Below are positions 44,341 to 56,160 of a DNA stretch of 64,000 bases, piece by piece. The notes below the pieces were generated by a model, which was given only the letters and a program-made list of their open reading frames with translations, was not told the origin of the DNA and made no database searches. The stretch is taken from assembly GCA_023897205.1 (NCBI GenBank), contig JAHWDD010000002.1, positions 6,882,001 to 6,946,000 of the forward strand, written 5' to 3'. Source of the DNA: Exophiala sp. HKRS030 (lineage: Eukaryota; Ascomycota; Eurotiomycetes; Chaetothyriales; Herpotrichiellaceae). Position 1 is the stretch's first letter. Every line of letters starts with the position of its first letter. A program made the position numbers and the translations under genes.

Positions 44341-45630
44341 GATGCCGGCTTTTGGTCCCAGCTCTTGATAAAATTTGTGGTGGATCAACTATGTGTGCAT
44401 CGATCACTTTGTCGTCGATTGGACGAGGACGACAATTGTTTGTTCGAATTAGGATTTCTGAGCCGAGTTCTCGCAGCGACAAATGGAGTCTGGGCAACTG
44501 GGAAGGGCAACCTGACTAGGTTGTTGGTTCGATAGGTGTCAAGACGACAAACCGTGGATGATTGGTGTTATGACACAGCTCGTCTCAATGAAGAGGCGAG
44601 CTTATGTGACACTCGATAGCAGGCTAGAAACGTGTATTTGGTATGCTGCAAAGAGTGGTGCAGCCGTGAGAAGAATGTGGAAGTCGTCGTGTGGGTTTGG
44701 CTGTTCGGGGAGTCGAGTCGCGAGAAGATAATCGTTTGAAGCAGGTGACAATATCTGTCAATCCATAGAGATGATATGGGTATAGACGGCAGAAGCTGCT
44801 TCGTTTGAGATGGGAATTTGGTGAAACTCAGAAATCTCTCCTCAAAGGTCTTGAGGAGCAGTAAACTGACTGAGGTGCGAGGAAGGAGCAGTCGTGACAG
44901 AGGACGTTGCAATGACGAGCTTGAGGCAGGCGGCAACCAGGTAAGTGAAGGTATGTTGACTCGACTTTGTGCAAGACGAAGTCAGTGTGTTTGAAGTTGA
45001 GGTGACTCGAAAATCTACCACCTGAGTCGGCAAGGAAGAAATGATTCTCGGGATAGCGGAGTTGTGGTGATATGGTAGTGCAAACTGCGTGGGGGCAAAG
45101 AGAGCCGTGGTGAGGAGCTAGGTGGACGGTTTAATGGCACGGCGATGGGAGTGGATAGAAGGGCATCTCTTCGAAGAGAATGGCATGTACTACTGAGTAG
45201 CCTGAAGACCGCAGACTGTGGACTGTAGCGAGAGATTCCAAGGTGGCCGGAAATATTGTTCAGAACGTGGGTGAATTGTGGTGGAACTGGGCACAAAGGC
45301 AAAGACGTTGCCACTTCTGAACGGCCTCATGAAAGGGTAAGATGAAGATAAAGATGGGAATAAAGTTTACGGAGGATGGTAATAGACTAGTTAGGTAGGT
45401 GACTTGGTGACCAGGTGCCAGGGAGTCGTCGTTGGACTTGTTGGAGGATGAGCGGGATAGCGAGAAGTGATGATGGCAGTAATTCCAGTCAACGGAGTAC
45501 GATTAAAGTGGATGAAGCGGATCCTATTCTTGTCTTTTGTCAAAATTGATGATGCAGATAGTAACCTCGTTTGAAGCTCCACGGTGCTTAGCAGCTGCTA
45601 TTAAGGGTAAAGGGCCGCTAAAGATCCAAG

Positions 45631-45660
45631 GGGACCCAATGGGACCCAATGGGATCCAAT
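45631..45660. repeat. 10-bp tandem repeat (GGGACCCAAT)
   Basis: Three tandem copies, the third with one change, followed by a diverged fourth. Confidence 0.85.
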
Positions 45661-45800
45661 GGGGATCAAGGCTCGGGAACGAAACCCTAGGTTATGTACA
45701 GACTCCCGTTGCGTTTAAGTCGCTAGTACCAGGCTAGTAACAACCACTAGCGAACACCCTGTCATGCCTGTTCGCCTGGATCTACTGTAGCTAAGGATTT

Positions 45801-45850
45801 TAGGGGTGCCGTGGGGTGCCACTGGGTGCCACTGGGTGCCACTGGGTGCC
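45801..45850. repeat. 10-bp tandem repeat (ACTGGGTGCC)
   Basis: Five tandem decamers: the last three identical, the first two diverged in their first half. It lies 140 bp from another decamer array of different sequence. Confidence 0.9.
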
Positions 45851-48800
45851 CGGATGGATTGAGATGGGCACAGATGCTTCCGTTGCCCGCCCAGACCTAG
45901 GCATCCTAGGCAAGGCGGTGGCAGGCTAGGCAGGGTTTTACGATCTCTAAACCTAGTTTACCCAGAGGTGCCCAGCTGTAAGCCTTTTGATTTGTGGCCA
46001 TTTCGCTAGTCTGAGTCAATGCCGCAAGGCACGCTGATGCTCATGCTCATGCTTGCACCAACAAGGCACCAAAAGGCACCTGTGCAGGGCATTTCTGCGT
46101 GCACCGTCGGTATTTTATCCGCCGTCTCAAAAACTTTCAACTCGGAGATGCATCAAGACTGGAAATTATCCTTGTATTACAAGATTATTGTAATTTAGGT
46201 AACTTAGGTACCTAAATACCCTTCCATGGGCGCTTTGGGCATTCATTAGGCGGTTGTCTTGCACCCTGGAGCGCCTTCCTTACCTAACGGAGAGTACAGG
46301 TACTTACATATATATGGCATTTCATCACTGACACACTGACTATCTTGATGTCCAGTGCCCATGAACTGACAGTTTGGTGTTTGCTTCGAAGACGTCAACA
46401 GACCCAGCAATCATCCGTGCAAAGCAAAATCTTACGAGTCTACGCACTATCATTGATTCACCGTTCTCTCTCCCCAAGTCGGAGGATTCTTTCGAGATTT
46501 GTTATTGCCAGAGCTTGGGTGTTTATCATTTCCACATTCCGCCAGTCCATATGTCATGTGAGTTGTCGAATTCCCGCCTCCCAGGCGTGGCATTATTGAG
46601 GGCCACCCACGACCACCTACCACCATCCATCCTCATGCCTCCCTCCGGTGGCAACAAAACAATTCAGGTGGTTAATTGGAGCTGCATCCGTGGCATGCAG
46701 ATCAGATGTGAGTGGTCGACCATCATCACATACCCCGATTTTCTTTCGTCTTGACCTGTTGACTATGGAGTCACTGGAGTGACACTGAGCAAGTAGTAAA
46801 GTACCTACCATTGTGTGGGCTCGTCGATCGTAAGACACTACTCGGCGGGTGCTCGGTGACTACGTAAAGTCTTGACTCTTGAAGCACCAACCCGTCACGC
46901 CCGTCCGACTTGGTCAATTAAATCGTTAGGATCCCTTGATTAAAATTATCGGCGCCTCCAATGTTGCAGTGCCGTCTTGTCCGAGCAGTCGGGATATCTT
47001 GTAAGACTTTGAATGAACTGTCAAATACCGAGTACACGCATACTCGTTTACCGGGCGTACGAAGGGCCTGTGTGGCAATTTTCCCTACTATCATTACATA
47101 CGGCTTCAAGCATCAATGTTCAAGCAAATTGCCCTGTACAGTGGACATGCAGTATCTGCTGTGTTGCGACTCGCATCCTTGATTCACCCGCGAATTGTGG
47201 GAGGGGTCCAATCAACCAGCGGCGCTACCATGGGTTTCCTCGATGTGGCGTCTGCGGTGTCACGCTTAGTGCAACTGCTTGGAACAAGGGTTTATCTTCA
47301 ACGTCGCCGAGTGATCATGTCTCTGAGAGTCCTCCAGCGTCTGACACGGTGTTGTGGCTAACGATACCGAATACTGTATGTTGACGGCAAAACACCGTTG
47401 TCACCGCCTCTCGCGTTACGAGCATTGTATCACATGGTGCCTGTCGGAAGTAGTCCGTACGGAATTCATTCTCATCTCAAGACATTTTAGGCTCGGTGAT
47501 GGTCAGATGAAGCGTGTTGATCGAGTCTTGAGTGTTGACTCTTGATACACAGACCAAAGGCAAGAAATTGGGTTTGTCAATTTCTCAAATTTGGTTCGAC
47601 GGCGTTTCGCTTTGATGACTGCAGGTTGAAGTTAATAACCGTGCCATGATCCTTCTGATAGCCACACCATCCCTCCGTGAGTCCGCGCTGGGTTCGTGTT
47701 TTCGGCTTTTTAGGCCAGACTCCAGCGGCAACAAGAGAGAGCGGAAATGAATTGCGCGGCACAAGCCCTTGGCTTGCATGTCAAACTGGGAAAAGTCATG
47801 GCCCTGCAGCGTTGGAAATTCTGACATTGCACTCCGTATACAGAGTAATTTACCCAAGTGCAGATACAGTATGTAGGTGTTCGATTCATGAGGAGCAATC
47901 ATGAACAAGCCACCTACTGGTGGCAGTTGTTATCGTGCTTCTATCGTGCTTCTACTCAAGACTGTACAAGACATTACGCCTGAACAAACTCCATACCAGG
48001 TCTGGACCGAAACTGATACCAGCCACCCAGATAATTTCTGCGGATGATGCCGGACATTTCACAAAAGCCAAGTTTGATGATAACATGATAGCGGGCTCGG
48101 TGGCAGGATAGTTGAAAGCACTAATGAGCATGTCCAAAAGTTGAAACATGCCTTGCTAGTTGCATAGCACTCTACTCCGTACATAGAGCCACACCACATG
48201 CATGTATGAATTGCACCATCTTAGCATGAGTGCCAGCTAACAACAAGCGATACCAAGTTTTTGATGCAGATATGTATGCATGATCGTGGGGAGAGGTCAA
48301 GGCAGAAGTCCTTCGCCTCCGCTTCCGTGACCCTAGGCTCCTTGTCACTTGCAAGGAGGAAACCAAGAAGTGAAAAACATGTGACAACCTTAGCAGTCCA
48401 CAATAGCCTCAACTTAGCAGCCCCAGTGCCCCAGGTACCCGTTAGGTGTCCGTAATATGTAAATAGAGTACGGAGTACATACAATCTTAATGGTATTAAC
48501 CTGTTACCCAAGATGCCTGACGTACGCATTAATCGAGAGTTACTCACATATCAACTCGTTTCGAAACCTGAGGGACATACAAATACGCTCTGGTCGATCA
48601 GTCCCGTGCTCGTTTCACTGTGGACGATCTCATCTGAGGGAAATGAAGCCGTGTAGATCAGGATTGAGGATTTCGGACAGAGAGTGCATTTGCTTTGTTT
48701 CACAATACGCCCTCATGGAACTTTCTCAATGTCTTTGCAGCAAGTCTACGTCATACTCATCACGTGAGGCACGCTGGGCCCCCGGTCCGCCGGCGACAGT

Positions 48801-50809
48801 TGATCCGTTCCGAGCTGCTCACACGTTTGATTGCAGACTCCATCACTCATTTCAATCTTCTCCAGTTTCGTGCATTTGGGCTTGTTCGGATGGATTCTTG
48901 GAGGGGGTTGTTGACACAGAATCAACGGATGACGCCTAAAATACGGAGTATGTCTATCAACAAATCTCGACGGGGTCCATCGAGTAGATTGGCACGTGGC
49001 GATCTTTGACATAGATAAATTCGCTCGCCCTGGGATCCATGTTGTGGGCGATGACGACGAACAACAAAGATGAAGATTGCCGAAATATAAGCAATAGGAC
49101 CCCATATCCTCAAGTCACCGACTGGAGTTTTGGAACGAGCGGAATCGGAACTATATGATAGATCGCCAAAACGCGTCGTTTCGGGCGTGACAAGAGGATC
49201 TCGACTGTTTCGCCTTCATTCTCATGGACTCACGTGACGTTGAAGTGCGAACCAGGACGAACTCATCGTTTACCTACCCGTGCCTACCATAGGCTTGGTG
49301 TGCTATGCAAACCAACGTTAAATTCATCAATTTGACACGATATCTTTGGTGCACGTGGTCATTGACTTGAGTATCACTAAGTATTGGATCATGCAGTCAC
49401 CATTGTGTGTGTCCTTCTGCGGAATCATCGAGGGTAACTGCAATCTTGTAACTTCTTGAGCATTGCATATGACAGATAAAACCTACCCTCTGCACATGTT
49501 GGGATTGGGATGAGGATAATATCCAGCCCAACTCCTTGTGATAGACGGTGAGATTGAATTCCGAAGAATCCCCGAAGAGCCAAGTCGGAGTGTTTGATTG
49601 CCAGTGTTTGGCCCAAGGAGGAATTGGAATTGGAATTAGACCGCACTCTGATACTCCGACTCGACATGTCTTATCATGAACAATATAGCAACAAGTGAGA
49701 GAATAGTTCAACGATAATACTCCTGATTTGGCCAGCAACAATTGGGTGACCGGTTATCGCGTGTACTCTGTCGCGTGTGGCTCATCCGGTGTCCGCAACC
49801 TCGGGAAAGGCTCACAGATTCGGAAAGAACCTCTCCCACAGGCCAATCAGATGCTTCTTCGGCCTCGGACCTTCTCGTTCTCGAACGTTGAATTCTCCAA
49901 AGGCCCGGCGATGCTGCGGAAAGGCGACTCACTGCCCGAGTTGCCACCTTGGAGCTTAGACCATGGAGTGGGAGCTTAGGCCAATGGACCTTGGACGATG
50001 GACAATGGGACAAAGGACAAGCCCATTGGATTATCATTGGACATTGGGCCCAAACCACCCCAGCATCGCCCAACAGCCTTTCGGATCCCCGCATGACTGA
50101 ATTGTTTGACTTCCACAGATCATGACCGTCTTCTTCAATAACACAAAGTCAAAGTCCAAGCTCGCCGTTTCAATAGTAAGCTAGTTAGTTGACTGGTTCC
50201 TCATCTTCAGCACACCAAGAAGCATGAACGCAGAACGTTTGCCATGTAGCTTTTTCTTCCTTGCATCTTCCTTTGCGTCCACCGGCCGCGCATGAACACC
50301 TGACTGCCCACTCCGTCCCACCAAGTGTCCCACACCCTCGTCGTCCCGTCTCGATTTGGCCAACTAGCTCTCTCGAGTACTTGGTTAGTGTCAACTCGAA
50401 CGCCTGGAGCTTCCAACCGAGCGCACTGTTGGCCGACGACCCTCTCCACAAAAACCTCCAACTGGCTTACCTCCGGCCCATGGCGACGACTACTCTGAAG
50501 CACCTGAACTTGGGCCTATGACAAGAATCTTCTTAGTCCTCCGCCCGTGGGGTGTTGGACCTCGGGTCATTGTGAATCCACGCAATACTCTTTCCCATGG
50601 CTTGGTTTTCCGTGCATTCTTAACTCGCTTCTCGCTATCCTAGTCAGCAAGTCATTTCGTCCGTCTTGCGCTGCGCTTCCGGTGGAGATTTCATCTGTAC
50701 TCATTTTCCAGTCGATTAGAAAGATTTCATCATTCAACTCTCTCTTTTCTTCTTTGTTGCGATATCGTTGAGCTTGTGTAAACATTTCTATTTCGGCGTT
50801 TTGTAAATC

Positions 50810-52702
50810 ATGGTCTTTTATCCAGAGAAATGGCTCCCCAAGCTACCTGAGATTCCCGACACCGTCCCAATCCATGAATTCATGTTGGATGAGAAACATG
50901 GAAGGCGTCCATTTGCTCAATCCTGGGACACATACACCTGCGGTCTAAGTGGCAAGTCGATATCCGCCACACAACAAAGAGATGACGTCGAAACGTTGGC
51001 CCGCGGTCTGGCCAAAGAATTTGGCTGGGGAGTCAACCAAGGATCGGAATATGACAAGGTCGTTGGAGTGTTTGCGCTGAACACGGTATGCGCTTTGCGG
51101 AATGGAATGGAACCCACGACAGAGTGCTGACACCCATTTAGATCGATATCATGACTTTATCCTGGGCCATTCACAGACTCAACGGTGTCTCGTCACCAGC
51201 AAACGCAGCATACAATGCCGACGAATTGAGACATCAGTTGACAAACTCGGGCGCAAAGTATCTCTTCACAGTCCTGCCTCTGTTACCTGTCGCTCTCGAA
51301 GCTGCCGAGAAATCAAACATCCCCAAGAACAACGTTTACATTGTCGAAATGCCTGGAGACAAGAATCTGCCAAAGGAATTCAAGACGTTGAATCAACTCA
51401 TCAAACAAGGAGAATCCGCGCCAAAGATCGAACCCGTCAAATGGTCCAAGGGCCAAGGTGCGAGGCAAACCGCATTCCTGTGCTATTCCAGTGGAACATC
51501 TGGCCTACCGGTGAGTGACTTTTGTCGGATGGCGAACCTCGAGACTAACACCAGCATCAGAAAGGAGTGATGATTTCTCATCGCAACGTGATCGCAAATA
51601 CCGTCCAGATTGCCTCATATGACAAGGTCGCTCGCGACAAGTTGGGACCCGATTACCATGATGTTGCGCTGGGATTGTTACCACAATCGCACATCTATGG
51701 TTTGATTGTCATTTGTCATGTCTCCACATATCGGGGAGATCAAGTTGTTGTCCTCCCGAAATTCGACCTTCAACACTATCTCGGCTCCATCCAGAAATAT
51801 AAGATCAACACTCTGTACATAGTTCCGCCCATCATTATTGCCATGGTCAAGAATCCAGACCTGTTGAAGAAATTCGACCTGTCAAGTGTACAGCAAATCT
51901 TCACGGGTGCCGCACCATTAGGAAAGGAGACAGCAGAGGAACTCAATTCGCAGTATCCATCATGGCAGGTTCGACAAGGCTATGGTCTTACCGAGACATG
52001 CACCGTGGTATGTTCCACAAGTCCCACCGACATCTGGTTTGGATCTTCTGGATGTTTGATCCCGGGGATTGAGGCCAAGATCCTCAGCGCGGAAGGAAAT
52101 GAAATCACCGGGTACAACCAGCGAGGTGAACTGCTGGTCAAATCTCCCAGTGTTACACTCGGCTACCTGAAGAACGAAAAGGCCACCAAAGAGACGTTTG
52201 TAGATATGCCCGAAGGTCGATTCATGCGCACTGGTGACGAGGTCGAGATTCGAAAGTCGCCAAATGGCAACGAACACGTCTGGGTCGTTGATCGGATAAA
52301 GGAATTGATCAAAGTCAAGGTATGTTTTGCAACTGATCTCCATCGTCAAATACTGACCTTCAACAGGGCCTGCAAGTTGCTCCCGCCGAGCTTGAAGCCT
52401 GTCTACTCAACCACCCTGCCGTCGCAGACTGCGCCGTCATCCCAGTACCCGACGACAGGGCAGGCGAATTGCCCAAGGCATACGTTGTGAAATCCAACTC
52501 TGTCGGGCTAGAAGAAAGTGATGCCGCCGTCAAACGCAGCATCAGCAAATACGTCGAGAAGGAAAAGGCCCGCCACAAGTGGCTTGCCGGTGGCATTGAA
52601 TTCATCGATGTCATCCCCAAGAGCCCGTCGGGCAAGATTCTGAGGAGATTACTCCGTGACAAGGACAGGGAGGACAAGCGCAAGGCTGGTGCGAAATTGT
52701 AG
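50810..52702 (+). CDS. 4-coumarate-CoA ligase-like acyl-CoA synthetase, putative peroxisomal
   Basis: Exons 50810..51085, 51142..51510, 51561..52319 and 52367..52702, all GT-AG and all in phase 0, give 579 residues. ANL-superfamily adenylating enzyme: P-loop SSGTSGLPKGVMISH (split by intron 2), the YGLTET motif in QGYGLTETC, hinge RTGDEVEI and VVDRIKELIKVKG, and the C-terminal catalytic lysine in SPSGKILRR. It activates a carboxylic acid with ATP and joins it to CoA. The C-terminal tripeptide AKL matches a type 1 peroxisomal targeting signal, as in fungal phenylacetyl-CoA or 4-coumarate-CoA-like ligases. The substrate (aryl or medium-chain acid) cannot be read from the sequence. No clustered partner genes are nearby. 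Confidence 0.92.
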
Positions 52703-53211
52703 TTAGATTGTCGGACAAGAAACGTGTACCCAGATGGGTTTTGTGCTTCTAGCGTCGTCCTCGAGCTTAAGCCTTCCATAGCTGTAGAGGGGTAGAGCTG
52801 TCTGTCAGTTTGCAGCCTATGGTCCATGCATTTTGCATCGCGATTACCTTGGTTGATCTCCTCCGTCCAATCCTCTCTAGTCGATACTGAATCCAAAAAG
52901 ATTGTAAATGCCACATGCTCGAGCCTCACAGCAATTCCTATGAGTCAGTGGACGATATCTCACATGACATTTAGCCATCTTCTTCAAATTCTTCAAAGAA
53001 AGTAATCTAAAGACTGTGCAGTAGGTCGTCAAAGGCAAAAACTGGCTGCAGTGACAGCCTCTCAGCACTTGCCGAAGCATCGAAGCAAGTCTTGGCAACG
53101 CACTACGCCGCCCACCTCTTCTCTTAGTGGGCTGCGGCACTCAAAAAAAGACAATAACTCAGAACTCGACCTCAAGCCTCGAGCCAGAACCAGTGCAACC
53201 TAGAAAGGGGC
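52703..53211. other. Intergenic, no gene seen
   Basis: This is the 3' flank of the ligase gene and the flank of the tRNA-like locus. Nothing else is seen. Confidence 0.4.
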
Positions 53212-53217
53212 AAAAAA
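53212..53217 (-). terminator. Pol III T-run downstream of the tRNA-like locus
   Basis: Six T residues on the minus strand, 14 nt beyond the tRNA-like 3' end, fit an RNA polymerase III terminator. Confidence 0.5.
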
Positions 53218-53231
53218 GATAGATGGTTGAT

Positions 53232-53409
53232 TGCATTAGCCGCGAATCGAACGCGGGGCCCATCGATGGCAACGATGGATTTTCTAGATGCTTGTTAGGA
53301 ACTGTTGATGAGTTCGCAATTGAGAGCTGGTTACTTACACCACTAACTGTGATGTTGTTAGATGACTGAACAGTAGAGGAGAAGTTGTGAGTACATACAC
53401 CACTAATGC
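53232..53409 (-). tRNA. Interrupted tRNA-Gly(GCC)-like gene
   Basis: On the minus strand the 3' part is well formed: anticodon arm CATCG-TTGCCAT-CGATG (anticodon GCC), a 4-nt variable loop, T arm CCGCG-TTCGATT-CGCGG, 3' acceptor strand CTAATGC and discriminator A. The exact complement GCATTAG occurs at 53409-53403, followed by TG and a D-arm-like GTGTATGTACTCAC. Between that D arm and the anticodon stem lie 108 extra bases (53385-53278); without them the molecule is 70 nt, normal for tRNA-Gly. Canonical tRNA introns sit between positions 37 and 38, so this insertion is not one. The D loop lacks the GG pair, so the gene may be a decayed copy. Folding was done by eye. Confidence 0.4.
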
Positions 53410-53529
53410 TGGTTGTTGGGAGAAACTTGGGATGTGTAAACTATGAAGGGATCTAACAAGGTGTGATAGTCACGTGGCTCCAGAAATACTGGCTTTCCAC
53501 CACGACGGAACTACGGAGTAGATGAGTAG

Positions 53530-53932
53530 TTTAACAAGTCAACTGCAGTGCTGCTTTGCTGCAACTACTTAACCAGTGGACACTTCTGGAAGATGTAGCA
53601 AGCAAAGTTGGGGATGAAGTTCTTGTTCCACCACTACGCAGCATAGAACGAGTAAGCGTACCACTCCAAAGACGCCGACCACCAACAAGAAGATATCCTG
53701 ACGATGTCAGACGTTGAAGCTGGAGGCGATCCCTCATGTTATATCACATGACCAACCACACCAAACAACGAAAGGTATAACGGAGTGACTTTGGATTGGA
53801 TTACTTCTAATCTCGTCCTACACCTCCCTTGTAGATAGAAGCAAGCAACCCATAACTCAGTCATTCTAGCTAGTACAGCTCAATCAAAGTCATTGTGACT
53901 TAATCCTTTTTTCCTCCTCCTCCTCTTCAACA
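53530..53932 (+). mobile_element. Possible LTR-retroelement 3' remnant
   Basis: An open + frame of about 60 codons ends at TGA 53714-53716 or nearby; a readable core is LLNQWTLLEDVASKVGDEVL, followed by VPPLRSIERVSVP and a basic Arg-rich end. About 20 bases later begins a 196-bp segment (53737-53932) with TGTT at its left and AACA at its right, the terminal form of many Ty1/copia LTRs. Its place, about 120 bp upstream of a Pol III-type gene, also fits known LTR-element targeting. No second LTR, target duplication or recognisable reverse transcriptase is present, so this stays a hypothesis. Confidence 0.3.
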
Positions 53933-53975
53933 TTGATATCTCGTCGTCCTCATCATTGCGATGCGACACCTCCCG

Positions 53976-54158
53976 CCCCAAGAACGCGTCCTGGTCAAGG
54001 TTTGTAAAGTCTTTCTATGGTAAATGCGTATCCCAAGACGTGTCCTAGGCAAGGTGTAAAGTGTGCTACCTTGATTAAAAGCCTATGCTCGGGACGCATC
54101 CCACGGGAAGACAGACTAAGTTTATCCTGCACCATGCGTTTCCACGCGGGATGCGTCC
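53976..54158. repeat. Degenerate direct and inverted repeats (GACGCATCC-type words)
   Basis: Two direct copies of a CCCAAGA-CG-GTCCT-GGCAAGG-GTAAAGT pattern start near 53977 and 54032. Beyond them, GGGACGCATCCC (54091-54102) and GGGATGCGTCC (54148-54158) form an 11-bp inverted pair around 45 nt. Confidence 0.6.
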
Positions 54159-54501
54159 TGGGGCAGGAGTGTCCAGAACAAGATGAGAATAGCTGCATAG
54201 CTTCAGCATTCGTCTTCAAATGATGTGCACCTGATACCTGATGAGTGCGCCATGAGATAGTGTTCAGCTCTTTTCGCGAAGCATGTCCTGCAAAACCAAA
54301 TTGCACACTGCAGAGAACGTGTCACTCGGTGACAAGGCATAGCATGATGATGGCTTGGGAAATTACGATTGTGATATACCAAAAGACCGAGGAATCTAAA
54401 GACATGCAAGAAGGACCATGATACATTTTATGAAAGCACATGAGTGCAGCTGGCTCGGGTTATTGTAGTCTCGTTGCACTACGGAGCCAAATTGGTCCCA
54501 C

Positions 54502-56160
54502 TCAACCTTTAGCATGAAGTCCTGGCAAAGTTGCGCTACTCATAATCTCATCGCGACGTTTGTGTGCTGTGCGTCGATGTAATGACAAAGTCCCTGGGCT
54601 CTTGAAGAGTCTATTACAAACTGGGCACTGGTGCCTGAGGTTTTGTTGCAGAGATGGACAATGCCACAACAAATGCGCACGAATACTTGTCTTTAGAATC
54701 GTAGCACCGCATCCCTGTGGGCATAGGTCTCGTTCTTTCGACACTGTGAGTGTTCATATGCACTTGAAGGTCTCGTGATGTCCAACCCCTGTAGTGACAT
54801 TCCCTGCACGAGAAATCAAGTCCTTCATCACGCTCTTTCCAGTAGCTTGTGTGATATCGAAGGTGTGAGTCGAGGTTAGGAATCGCCGTAAATAGCTTCC
54901 CACAGTCGGGCATCGGGCATATTAGACAAGGTGGTAGATGCCGCCGAATGTGTGTTTTCTGCTGCGAGATGTCTCGACATCTTGTTTTGAAAGACTCCGA
55001 ATGATCATCACATAGAACACAATAGTCAACGGCCAGGCAATATGCTACGATATTGGCCAGAATCTCATCGAATGTGTTCAGATATTGAGTGCATGCCTCA
55101 ATAATACAAGGAAAGAGGCCGTTGAACTCTCTCAATTCGCATTGTTTCAGTTCGGCGGTATGATTGCTTTCTCTCCATTTGTCGACAGTAGCTTGACGCC
55201 GTGCGAGTATGTCCTCCTCGGTGTACTGAACGATTTCATATTCAGGAGGGTTTGCAGCAATTTCTGGTTCCCCAACGTGGAACACGTTGCGTCGCTCAGG
55301 AATGAGTTGTCTCAGGTCTCGTATTTCTTCTGCCATGTTCTCTTTCATCATGGAGGCCTTTACCCAGCCCGTGATAAGTTCGTAAAGCTTGTTTTCCTTC
55401 AGTGGCGGACCAGCTTCTAATGCAGAAGCCGCATTCAAGATGTCAGACGCATAATGCAGGGTGTGGTGTATACCCTTGTGAACCACCACTGCGATACGGA
55501 TATGGTGATAGCTCTGCAACAGCGCCGTGAAGCCCACAAGGTTGGTCGTGAAGCCCACAAGGTTGGTCGTGAAACTATCAAGATTGCAGAAAATGATTAT
55601 CACCATCTTTGAGCTAGCGGATGGCTCAACATCAAGTTCATGCAGCGATTTTCTGAAGGATCGAACATCAGTTCCCTGATATGTGTGCATATTTTCGTTC
55701 GATGAAACCCGTTGAAAACGAATGAATATCTCTCAGCTTCACAGACCTGAGGACAACCAGTCATGTCGATTTGCGGATGGAGATTTGGGTGGATCTGGTC
55801 TTGCCCAAAAGCTTGAAGTTCGGCATTCCTCATGTGAAGTTTCTGCACCATTCCCTGGTCAACTGGACTACTTTTCCTCGATATCGCAATTATGGCACGC
55901 AAAGAAGCTTCAGTAGCGGAGATTTCGGTGTCTTGCGCCTGAGAGGCGGTCTCATGAGGACGCTTAGATAATTTCTTTGTTTGTGAGACAGTTGGGAGGA
56001 TTGAACCATGGATTAGTATATGGTGTTTTCTCATGTTGTCCCGACGGCTGAACATCTGGGTACGTGATGGATACGGACATGGGACTATTTTTGGTTGAGG
56101 GCCTCGGCGCGGACGAGCGTGATGTGCTGCAAGCTTCAACAAGTCACTCGTTGAAGGCAT
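54502..56160 (-). pseudogene. C2H2 zinc-finger protein gene, decayed
   Basis: Three minus-strand frames join into one 552-residue protein only if two frame changes are allowed: one missing base near 55730 (after GCPQVCEAE, restoring IFIRFQRVSSNENMHTYQGT) and one extra base near 54745 (after HMNTH). Fingers run through the C-terminal third: CPMPDCGKLFTAIPNLDSHL, CRECHYRGWTSRDLQVHMNT, then in the new frame CPQGCGATILKTSIRAHLLW and CPVCNRLFKSPGTLSLHRRT. An N-terminal finger (CPYPSRTQMFSRRDNMRKHH) has Arg where its second Cys should be. A 21-bp tandem duplication gives NLVGFTTNLVGFT (55532-55573). No intron fits the frame breaks. It may be a pseudogene, or a real gene with sequence errors. Confidence 0.65.

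Larger units (their letters stand above)
44341..50809. other. 6.5-kb gene-poor region
   Basis: I see no gene with domain or codon support here. It begins with the WSC promoter. Beyond about 45.4 kb it holds two 10-bp minisatellites (45631-45660, 45801-45850), several TACGGAGTA-type words (45491, 47831, 48173, 48468, 48942) and TAGGTACCTA-type palindromes near 46200. A cluster of CCAAT/ATTGG words lies at 49980-50050. Frames of up to 149 codons (48490-48939) show no protein-like pattern. The last 250 bases are the pyrimidine-rich promoter of the acyl-CoA ligase gene. No transposase or polyprotein remnant is recognisable. Confidence 0.55.

Noticed and set aside
48490..48939. 149-codon + frame in the gene-poor region
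   Set aside because: It has no protein-like pattern and several minus frames of similar length overlap it, as expected by chance.
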